A program made the translations under genes and the position numbers. Of a stretch of 64,000 nt of DNA, positions 1 through 6,968 are shown piece after piece. The stretch spans positions 124,001-188,000 of the forward strand of contig JAKSNY010000001.1 of the NCBI GenBank assembly GCA_024399495.1. Direction: 5' to 3'. The stretch is from Paludibacteraceae bacterium. GTDB lineage: Bacteria; Bacteroidota; Bacteroidia; Bacteroidales; Paludibacteraceae. The first letter of the stretch is position 1, and each line of letters starts with the position of its first letter. The notes beneath the pieces were generated by a model. That model saw nothing but the letters and a program-made list of their open reading frames with translations, was not told the DNA's origin and ran no database searches.

Positions 1-2
1 TG

Positions 3-2048
3 CGTACATGGGACGCTTACAATTTAGTGATTGGAGCATACGGAGGCAAGATAGAGCAACTGTTCAGCATAGGCGGTGATGACGAGTTAGATGCTGCCGC
101 AGGTTCAAAATCCTTGATAAACAGATTCACGCCTGTGGTTAAGTTTGTGGGTCCGTTCCATTTACAAAAAGGTAGTACCAACACCCACAAATTCCACATG
201 CCAAATTATAACGGCAGGGTTAGGGTTATGGTTGTCTCAGGTGACGGTAGTGCATACGGGAATGCAGAAAAAAGCATCTCTGTGCGTCAGCCTGTTATGG
301 TGCTGGGTACATTGCCAAGGGTTATAGGTGTGGGTGATGTTATTTCTGTACCTGCCACTGTTTTTGCCACTAAAGAGAATGTGGGTAGTGTCAATGTTAA
401 GATTTCTTGCTCAAATAAATTTTCAATAGTAGGTAGTAGTGAGGCTACGCTCGATTTTAAGAAAATAGAGGATAAATCTGTTGTGTTTTCTATTAAAGCT
501 GATGATATTGCAGGGGCTGGAGTTGTAACCATAACCGCTAAATCGGGTAATTGCCAGGCAGAATATAAAACGGAGCTTAATGTTCGTTCTATCTCTGATG
601 AAAAGACTGAAAATCAAAAAATTGTGATAGGTGCGGGCAAGGAGTGGAAAGGTAATGTCAAATCTTTTGGCATGCTTGGTACCAATACTCTTGAGGTGGA
701 GTTGTCTGGTACGACGCCTATGAATTTAAGAGGGCGTATGGATTACCTTACAAGCTATCCTCACGGTTGCATAGAGTCGCTTATTTCAAAGGCTTTTCCT
801 CAAATATATCTATCAAAATTGATTTCTCTTGATGAAACCGAGAAAAAACTTGCATCTGACGCAGTTTCTCATGCTCTTTCAAAATTGTCTGCATATCAAT
901 TGTATGATGGTAGTCTTGCATATTGGCAGGGTGCAAATGCAACTAATGATTGGGGTACGGTTTATGCCCTTCACTTTGTAGTTGAGGCTGAAAATGCAGG
1001 CTATAATGTGCCTTACTCTGTTAAAGAGAACTTGATAAAATACGTGTCAAGTATTGTAAAGAGTTGGAAACCAATCCAAAACGCAATGCAAACGGTTGTA
1101 GATGATGATGTTACAATGCAAGCGTACCGTCTATATGTACTTGCCCTTAATGGCAATTATGAGTTGGGTGCTCTTAACAGGCTTAAAGAGGAAAAAGGGA
1201 CTCCGCTCTCAAAATGTATGATGGCGGGGGCGTACGCTTTGGCAGGCAAAAGAGATGTCATGAATTTAGTTACATCTACAAATCTGTTGTTTGACAATGC
1301 CTTGCGTCTTCAAGTTTTGTGTATTCTTGGTAAAGAGGCTGATGCAAATCAATTATACAATATGATAGCATCAGATTTGGCGTCTGATAAATGGTTAAGC
1401 ACTCGTGATATAGCCATGGCTTTAATATCTGTGGCTTGTTATCAAGAAAAATATGGGAAGCCTGCTCCTGCTATCGGTACTATAATTTATGGTGAGAATA
1501 GCATTCAGTTTAATTCCAACATAACGATGACCAAAACATTGTATGATAATGTTGATGATTTTGATTCAGTTGTAATTAAAAATTCGGGAACTCAAACATT
1601 GTATGTAAATATGATAAGTAAAGGTTTGGTTAGTAATAAAAATATTGAGCAGGAATCCAATGGAATAGGTCTTGCTGTAAGTTATACAGACAGTGAGTTC
1701 CGTCCAGTGAATGTAAAAGATATGGCTCAGGGGACAAATTTTACGGCTACTGTCACCATTAAAAATATATCGGCATCTGATATATCAAATATTGCAATCA
1801 CGCATATAGTGCCGGCAGGTTGGGAGATTCTTGGGATATCGGGAGAAGAATTATCTCACTATGAGATAAGTGATGACAGGATATTATCTTATGTGGATAT
1901 GTTGCCTGTTGGCAAGCAAATTGTAATTCCTATAAAATTAAATGCCGCTTACAAGGGGCAGTATGCACTGCCTGCTATAAAATGTTGTGCAATGTACAAT
2001 GCCACTGTTAATGCTAATACAGCCTCAGGCAGTTGTTCTGTAAAGTAA
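3..2048 (+). CDS. alpha-2-macroglobulin family protein, C-terminal part (5' truncated)
   Basis: The reading frame is open from the first bases of the window (RTWDAYNL...), so the protein starts upstream and about 680 residues of its C-terminal part are seen. It matches the C-terminal half of bacterial alpha-2-macroglobulins: a beta-sandwich segment, then a helical thiol-ester-type domain beginning near YPHGCIES (bases 756-779), and a final receptor-binding-like beta domain ending in KLNAAYKGQYALPA. These are large periplasmic or surface proteins thought to trap proteases. The thioester motif is normally CxEQ; here Ser stands where Gln should be, so a covalent thioester is unlikely. No sorting signal is seen at the C-terminus. 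Family assignment is from recognised motifs; the N-terminal half cannot be judged. Confidence 0.8.
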   Translation, partial: RTWDAYNLVIGAYGGKIEQLFSIGGDDELDAAAGSKSLINRFTPVVKFVGPFHLQKGSTNTHKFHMPNYNGRVRVMVVSGDGSAYGNAEKSISVRQPVMVLGTLPRVIGVGDVISVPATVFATKENVGSVNVKISCSNKFSIVGSSEATLDFKKIEDKSVVFSIKADDIAGAGVVTITAKSGNCQAEYKTELNVRSISDEKTENQKIVIGAGKEWKGNVKSFGMLGTNTLEVELSGTTPMNLRGRMDYLTSYPHGCIESLISKAFPQIYLSKLISLDETEKKLASDAVSHALSKLSAYQLYDGSLAYWQGANATNDWGTVYALHFVVEAENAGYNVPYSVKENLIKYVSSIVKSWKPIQNAMQTVVDDDVTMQAYRLYVLALNGNYELGALNRLKEEKGTPLSKCMMAGAYALAGKRDVMNLVTSTNLLFDNALRLQVLCILGKEADANQLYNMIASDLASDKWLSTRDIAMALISVACYQEKYGKPAPAIGTIIYGENSIQFNSNITMTKTLYDNVDDFDSVVIKNSGTQTLYVNMISKGLVSNKNIEQESNGIGLAVSYTDSEFRPVNVKDMAQGTNFTATVTIKNISASDISNIAITHIVPAGWEILGISGEELSHYEISDDRILSYVDMLPVGKQIVIPIKLNAAYKGQYALPAIKCCAMYNATVNANTASGSCSVK

Positions 2049-2054
2049 AAATTT

Positions 2055-2085
2055 TTTGTAAATTAAAAAATATTGTCTATCTTTG
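2055..2085 (+). promoter_or_regulatory. Bacteroidota-type promoter for greA
   Basis: TTTG at 2055-2058 and TATCTTTG at 2078-2085 are separated by 19 bp, matching the Bacteroidota -33/-7 consensus. The predicted transcript begins near 2090, giving greA an approximately 100-nt leader. Confidence 0.65.
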
Positions 2086-2120
2086 CGGTGTCGTGGTGAT
2101 TAATATACGGCAAAACAGGA

Positions 2121-2173
2121 AATAGAGTATTTCTTGAGTTGTAGGGTCCTTTAGGGGATTCTATTATTTTTTG
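2121..2173 (+). promoter_or_regulatory. possible leader terminator/attenuator before greA
   Basis: AATAGAGT (2121-2128) can pair with ATTCTATT (2158-2165) in an 8-bp stem with one G-U pair, followed directly by ATTTTTTG. It lies inside the greA leader, 20 nt before the start codon. The stem is AU-rich with a long loop, so it would be a weak terminator. Confidence 0.3.
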
Positions 2174-2193
2174 TTATAAATTATTTTCTTATT

Positions 2194-2667
2194 ATGGCAG
2201 AAGTTGTTTATATGACCCAAGCGGGTTACAAGAAACTGATGGATGAAATTGCTCAGTTAGAAAGTGTTGAACGTCCAAAAATATCACGTCAGATTGCAGA
2301 GGCTCGTGATAAGGGTGATTTATCTGAAAATGCGGAGTATGATGCCGCTCGTGAGGCTCAAGGTCTGCTTGAGCTCAAAATATCTCAGTTAAAGGCTACG
2401 GTATCAAACGTGCGTATTATTGACGAATCCCAACTTAAAGCGGATGAAGTTCAGATATTAAGTAAGGTTACAATCAAGAACACTAAGAATGGTCAGCAAA
2501 TGACCTATACATTGGTTTCTGAGGCTGAAGCAAACTTACGTGAGGGCAAGATGAGTGTAGGTACACCTATTGCTAAAGCGTTGATAGGCAAGCATAAAGG
2601 TGATAAGGTTCAGGTTTCCGCACCATCAGGAACCATAGAGTTTGAGATTATAGAGATTAGTTTCTAA
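2194..2667 (+). CDS. greA: transcription elongation factor GreA
   Basis: GreA enters the secondary channel of RNA polymerase and stimulates cleavage of backtracked transcripts. At 157 aa it has the normal family length. The N-terminal coiled coil carries the tip motif GDLSENAEYDAA with the two acidic residues Asp42 and Glu45 that coordinate the catalytic magnesium. The C-terminal FKBP-like globular domain ends in IEFEIIEISF. The ATG start follows an AU-rich leader without a Shine-Dalgarno, as usual in this phylum. A HIT-family gene begins 12 bp after the stop and is probably co-transcribed. Confidence 0.97.
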   Translation: MAEVVYMTQAGYKKLMDEIAQLESVERPKISRQIAEARDKGDLSENAEYDAAREAQGLLELKISQLKATVSNVRIIDESQLKADEVQILSKVTIKNTKNGQQMTYTLVSEAEANLREGKMSVGTPIAKALIGKHKGDKVQVSAPSGTIEFEIIEISF

Positions 2668-2679
2668 TACATTAGTAAT

Positions 2680-3075
2680 ATGACTATATTTTCTAAAATT
2701 GTAGCAGGTGAGATACCTTGCTATAAAATAGCGGAGACTGATAAGTTCTTCGCTTTTCTTGACATTAACCCTATTCAAAAGGGGCATACTCTTGTAATAC
2801 CTAAGCAGGAGGTTGACTATATTTTTGACCTTAGTGATGAGGAATTGGCAGGGTTGCAGATTTTTGCCAAAATTGTGGCTGGTGCCATAAAGCGTGCTTT
2901 CCCTTGCAGAAAGGTGGCTCAGGTGGTGCTTGGGCTTGAGGTGCCTCATACCCATATTCACCTTATTCCTATGCAGTGTGAAAAGGATGTGAATTTTGAG
3001 AAGGAAAAGCTACAACTTTCTAAGGAGGAGTTTGAGGAGATAGCGGCGAAGATACGGAAAGAGTTGAAAAGTTAA
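2680..3075 (+). CDS. HIT family nucleotide-binding hydrolase
   Basis: A 131-aa histidine-triad protein of the HINT branch, whose members hydrolyse nucleoside phosphoramidates or related adenylylated compounds. The triad PHTHIHLIP places His90, His92 (nucleophile by analogy with HINT) and His94 near the C-terminus, and the N-terminal FSKIVAGEIPCYKI is typical of the family. Length is normal. It sits between greA and the argF'-miaB pair on the same strand. The substrate cannot be inferred from sequence. Confidence 0.92.
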   Translation: MTIFSKIVAGEIPCYKIAETDKFFAFLDINPIQKGHTLVIPKQEVDYIFDLSDEELAGLQIFAKIVAGAIKRAFPCRKVAQVVLGLEVPHTHIHLIPMQCEKDVNFEKEKLQLSKEEFEEIAAKIRKELKS

Positions 3076-3083
3076 GAAGTGAT

Positions 3084-3112
3084 ATGTATGATGTATAAAT
3101 GTATGATGTATG
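3084..3112 (+). repeat. tandem ATGTATGATGTAT repeat leading into the argF' start codon
   Basis: Two 13-nt copies (3084-3096, 3099-3111) with a 15-nt period; the argF' ATG (3110-3112) falls in the end of the second copy. The same word recurs at 18689-18701 and, shortened, at 18817-18826. Confidence 0.75.
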
Positions 3113-4069
3113 AAAACATTTAAATATGCAAAGGACCTTGGAGACCTGAATCAGGCTATTAAAGAGGCTTTTGAGGTAAAAAATAACCCATATAAGTGGG
3201 ATAACATGGGTAAGAATAAAACCTTGCTTATGGTTTTCTTTAATTCAAGTCTGCGTACACGGTTGAGTACACAAAAGGCTGGCATGAACCTTGGAATGAA
3301 CACAATTGTGCTTGATGTAAATGCCGGTGCTTGGAAACTCGAAACCGAGCGTGGCGTTATTATGGACGGTGATAAGCCAGAGCATCTACTTGAGGCTATT
3401 CCTGTTATGGGTAGTTACTGCGACCTGATAGGGGTCCGCTCTTTTGCACGTTTTGAGAGCAAGGAATTTGACTATAATGAGGTTATTCTTAATCAGTTCA
3501 TAAAATATTCAGGTAAACCAGTATTCAGCATGGAGTCTGCCACTTGCCATCCGCTGCAGGCTTTTGCTGACCTTATCACTATAGAGGAGTACAAAGAGAA
3601 AAAACGTCCTAAGGTTGTTATGACTTGGGCTCCGCATCCAAGAGCACTTCCGCAGGCAGTTCCAAATTCATTTGCTGATTTTATGAATGAGGCTGACGTT
3701 GATTTTGTAATAACTCACCCCAAGGGATATGAACTTTGCCCCGATTTTGTGCGTGGTGCTAAGGTTGAGTATAATCAACGTAAGGCATTTGAGGGAGCTG
3801 ATTTTATTTACGCAAAGAATTGGTCTGCCTACAATGATGGGGTGTATGGTCAAATCTTGAGTAAGGATATGGACTGGACAGTTGAAACTGATAAGATGAA
3901 ACTCACAAACAACGCATTCTTTATGCACTGTCTGCCTGTACGACGTAACATGATTGTTACTGATGATGTTATTGAGAGTGAGCGTAGTATTGTGATTCCA
4001 GAGGCGGCAAACCGCATTGTTTCCGCTCAAACGGTGATAAAAAGATTCCTGAATGAAATTATTCATTGA
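3110..4069 (+). CDS. argF': N-succinylornithine carbamoyltransferase (ArgF' type)
   Basis: Transfers carbamoyl from carbamoyl phosphate to an N-acylated ornithine, the step used by Bacteroidota in place of ordinary ornithine transcarbamylase in arginine synthesis. The 319-aa protein closely resembles the Bacteroides fragilis enzyme. The carbamoyl-phosphate loop is NSSLRTRLSTQ (residues 45-55) and the substrate motif HCLPVRR lies near the C-terminus. Residue 90 is proline (DGDKPEHLLEA), the residue known to specify N-succinylornithine, whereas glutamate there specifies N-acetylornithine. The end overlaps miaB by 17 bp. No other arginine gene is in the window. Confidence 0.93.
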   Translation: MKTFKYAKDLGDLNQAIKEAFEVKNNPYKWDNMGKNKTLLMVFFNSSLRTRLSTQKAGMNLGMNTIVLDVNAGAWKLETERGVIMDGDKPEHLLEAIPVMGSYCDLIGVRSFARFESKEFDYNEVILNQFIKYSGKPVFSMESATCHPLQAFADLITIEEYKEKKRPKVVMTWAPHPRALPQAVPNSFADFMNEADVDFVITHPKGYELCPDFVRGAKVEYNQRKAFEGADFIYAKNWSAYNDGVYGQILSKDMDWTVETDKMKLTNNAFFMHCLPVRRNMIVTDDVIESERSIVIPEAANRIVSAQTVIKRFLNEIIH

Positions 4070-5360
4070 GACATACGGATGCCAAATGAATTTTGCTGAC
4101 AGCGAGGTGGTGGCAGCTATTATGCAAACTGCCGATTATGACCTTACTGATAACATATCTGAGGCTGATGCTGTATTTATCAATACTTGTTCAATACGTG
4201 ACCATGCAGAAAAAAAAGCGATGAGTCGTTTGGAGTATTTCCAGTCATTAAAAAAGAAAAACAGGAAATTGGTAGTCGGTGTTCTTGGCTGTATGGCGGA
4301 GAGGCTCAAAGGGGAGTTGCTTTATAGTAAGGTGGTGGACATGGTTGTAGGTCCGGACTGCTACCTTGATTTGCCAAACTTGGTGGCACAGGCATCGGAG
4401 GGGCATAAGGCTATAAATGTGGAACCTTCTCTTACTGAAACTTACAAGGATGTAATTCCTAAACGTATTGTTCCTGGCATATCGGGTTTTGTATCAATTA
4501 TGCGAGGTTGCAATAATTTCTGTAGTTATTGTATTGTTCCATATACCAGGGGCAGGGAGCGTAGCCGTGAATATACAAGTATTCTTAATGAGGTTGTTGA
4601 TTTAAAAAACCGTGGATATAAAGAGGTTACGCTTTTAGGGCAAAACGTAAATTCCTATAATTTTGAGGGGCTTACTTTCCCGATGTTGCTTGATAAGTTG
4701 GCGGTTGAGGTTCCTGATATCAGGATAAGATTCACCACCTCACATCCAAAGGATATGAGTGAGGATACGGTAAAGGTGATAGCAAAGCACCACAATTTGT
4801 GTAAGCACATTCACCTGCCAGTCCAAAGCGGAAGCAATAGAATCCTGCAATTGATGAATCGTAAATACACTCGTGAGTGGTATCTTGAAAAGGTGGCTAT
4901 GATAAGGAAATACATTCCCGATTGCGGTATAACCACCGATATGTTCACTGGTTTTCACGGTGAAACTGAGGATGACCACCAGCTTACCCTAAACCTTATG
5001 CGAGAAGCTGGGTTTGACAGTGCCTTTATGTTCAAATATTCTGAACGTCAGGGGACATACGCCAGTAAGCACTTGCCTGATGATGTGCCGGAAGAGATTA
5101 AGGTACGCCGTTTGCAAGAAGCTATTGATTTACAACTTGAACTTTCATTGGAGAGTAACAGGCGTGATATTTGCAAGCAGTTTGAGGTGCTTGTGGAGGG
5201 TCGTTCAAAACGCTCAGCCGAACAAATGTACGGGCGCACATCACAAAACAAGGTTGTTTTGTTCCCAAAAGGGAGTGTAAAGGTTGGTGATTTTGTTAGA
5301 GTGGAGATAAAAAATGTAACTCCAGCAACACTTTTTGGTGATATTGTAAAAAATTGTTGA
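4053..5360 (+). CDS. miaB: tRNA-2-methylthio-N6-dimethylallyladenosine synthase MiaB
   Basis: A radical-SAM methylthiotransferase that adds the 2-methylthio group to i6A37 of tRNAs reading UNN codons. The N-terminal UPF0004 domain supplies three cysteines for the auxiliary cluster (Cys10, Cys46, Cys80). The radical-SAM CxxxCxxC motif is CNNFCSYC (Cys153, 157, 160), followed by PYTRGRERSR, which is diagnostic of MiaB rather than RimO or MtaB. A C-terminal TRAM domain starts near residue 370. The 435-aa length is normal. The start codon lies inside the end of argF', suggesting translational coupling. Confidence 0.97.
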   Translation: MKLFIETYGCQMNFADSEVVAAIMQTADYDLTDNISEADAVFINTCSIRDHAEKKAMSRLEYFQSLKKKNRKLVVGVLGCMAERLKGELLYSKVVDMVVGPDCYLDLPNLVAQASEGHKAINVEPSLTETYKDVIPKRIVPGISGFVSIMRGCNNFCSYCIVPYTRGRERSREYTSILNEVVDLKNRGYKEVTLLGQNVNSYNFEGLTFPMLLDKLAVEVPDIRIRFTTSHPKDMSEDTVKVIAKHHNLCKHIHLPVQSGSNRILQLMNRKYTREWYLEKVAMIRKYIPDCGITTDMFTGFHGETEDDHQLTLNLMREAGFDSAFMFKYSERQGTYASKHLPDDVPEEIKVRRLQEAIDLQLELSLESNRRDICKQFEVLVEGRSKRSAEQMYGRTSQNKVVLFPKGSVKVGDFVRVEIKNVTPATLFGDIVKNC

Positions 5361-5367
5361 TAATTTT

Positions 5368-5398
5368 TTTGCAAGTAATAAAATATTTACTAACTTTG
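5368..5398 (+). promoter_or_regulatory. Bacteroidota-type promoter for the OmpA-family gene
   Basis: TTTG at 5368-5371 and TAACTTTG at 5391-5398 with a 19-bp spacer; the start codon is about 60 nt downstream. Confidence 0.65.
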
Positions 5399-5459
5399 TC
5401 GCTTAATAGCATTAAGTGGCTATTTTTGTGTGTGATATAAAATTAAATAATCATAAACT

Positions 5460-6878
5460 ATGAAGAAGATTCTTACTCTGATGTTTGCAACTCTGTTTGC
5501 AGTTTCTGCGTTTGCTGCAGAAGAAAAAATTTCCAATAAAACAGATGAATCCAATGCAGTTAACGTAACTACTAATGCAGATGGTCAGATTCTGCATCCG
5601 TTTAAAGACTACTCTCACTGGTCTTTAGTTGTAAACGGCGGTCTTTCTCAATTTGACGGCGATGCTAAGCAAAGGTATAACCAGCTGCTTTCAAGTTCAC
5701 ACATTATGTGGACTGTGGGTATTGAGGCTGAGTACTCTTTTAACCCTGCTTGGGGTCTTATTTTGGGTTTCCAATATATGCCATATCAGGGTTATACCAG
5801 CTCTAAGGACTATGGTAGTAACTATTTCCGTGGTAATATGTACACCATTCAGTTGATGGGTTCTTTGAATGTGTTAAATCTTTTTGGACAGTACAGAAAG
5901 TCTTGGCGTTGGGGATGGTACATTAACGGTGGTCTTGGTTTTACATTCTATGACAGCAAGACAAAGCGTGATGGTGACGACGCTCAGGTTACACAGTACC
6001 AACCTCAGGATATTAAATCAGGTAGGGCAATGTCTTTTCCAATAGGTACACAGATTGAGTACAACATTACAAAATGTTTTGCACTTGGCATCAGTGCTTA
6101 TTACAGATTCAGTAATAAGGATAACTACGAAGGTGAGCATTATACAAAGGGAACTACGAATGACGGTGAGTTCTATGCCACCATAAATGCCCGTGTAAAA
6201 TTCCTAGAGAAGAGCAGGGAAGGTGGTCACATGCGTAACATTACCATGTATGAATTCAATAATATGCAAAGTGGTAAGTCTAAAGATTATCAAGATCAAA
6301 TTGATTCTCTAAAACGCAGGGTTAAACTTATTGAGGATACTCTTGAGCATCATGTATTTGTTCTTTTGGATACTCTTGAGCATTATCACGCCACTACACC
6401 TGATGATGATGAGGATAGTGTTCCTAATTTCCGTGACCGTGAGCCTAACACGCCTAAGGGTTCTTTTGTAAACTATTGGGGAGAGAGTCTGAAGTTACCT
6501 GAAAACAATTGTATGGATGAGATTAACAAACTTAAAAGCGAGCTTGGTTTAGGTATAGATTATGATATGTCTGTTTACTTTGACTTTGACAAGTATTATT
6601 TGACATCTAAAGCTAAGAGAAATGTTGAACTTGCCGCTAAGAAACTTCAAGAGAATCCTAATTATAAGGTTGAGCTTCGTGGCTACTGCGACTTCCCTGG
6701 TAAGGCTGATTACAACCTTAAATTAAGTGATAAACGTGTTGAGACGGTTAAGAATGAGCTTGTCAGCAAGTACGGTATAGACCCTGCCAGAATATCAATG
6801 ACTGGTAAAGGTAAGATGGAGAATCCACCTAAGAAAGAAGATAAGAACCGTCGTTGTGACTTCTTCTTCTATGAATAG
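5460..6878 (+). CDS. OmpA-family outer-membrane protein
   Basis: A 472-aa protein with a Sec signal peptide (MKKILTLMFATLFAVSAFAA). An eight-strand-type beta-barrel region follows (about residues 50-255, alternating aromatic and polar residues), then a short helical linker with the near-repeated word DTLEHH/DTLEHYH, a thrombospondin-type-3-like Asp-rich stretch (DDDEDSVPNFRDREPN), and a C-terminal OmpA peptidoglycan-binding domain (about 355-472). Within that domain YFDFDKYYL, the Asp of LSDKR and the Arg of KNRRCDFF match the diaminopimelate-binding pattern. It likely anchors the outer membrane to the cell wall. It is flanked by its own promoter and terminator, so it is monocistronic. Confidence 0.92.
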   Translation: MKKILTLMFATLFAVSAFAAEEKISNKTDESNAVNVTTNADGQILHPFKDYSHWSLVVNGGLSQFDGDAKQRYNQLLSSSHIMWTVGIEAEYSFNPAWGLILGFQYMPYQGYTSSKDYGSNYFRGNMYTIQLMGSLNVLNLFGQYRKSWRWGWYINGGLGFTFYDSKTKRDGDDAQVTQYQPQDIKSGRAMSFPIGTQIEYNITKCFALGISAYYRFSNKDNYEGEHYTKGTTNDGEFYATINARVKFLEKSREGGHMRNITMYEFNNMQSGKSKDYQDQIDSLKRRVKLIEDTLEHHVFVLLDTLEHYHATTPDDDEDSVPNFRDREPNTPKGSFVNYWGESLKLPENNCMDEINKLKSELGLGIDYDMSVYFDFDKYYLTSKAKRNVELAAKKLQENPNYKVELRGYCDFPGKADYNLKLSDKRVETVKNELVSKYGIDPARISMTGKGKMENPPKKEDKNRRCDFFFYE

Positions 6879-6900
6879 TTGAAATGTTAATAATATTTTA

Positions 6901-6937
6901 ACGCTCCTGCTTATAAAAAGCAGGGGCGTTTTTTTTG
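6901..6937 (+). terminator. rho-independent terminator of the OmpA-family gene
   Basis: Arms ACGCTCCTGCTT (6901-6912) and AAGCAGGGGCGT (6918-6929) pair over 12 bp with one G-U, followed by eight Ts. The T-run supplies the -33 TTTG of the next gene's promoter. Confidence 0.9.
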
Positions 6938-6964
6938 TAAATAATACATATTTGTCTATATTTG
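6934..6964 (+). promoter_or_regulatory. promoter giving an almost leaderless transcript
   Basis: TTTG (6934-6937) and TATATTTG (6957-6964) with a 19-bp spacer. The -7 box ends only 4 nt before the ATG at 6969, so transcription would begin at or very near the start codon. Confidence 0.6.
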
Positions 6965-6968
6965 CATT

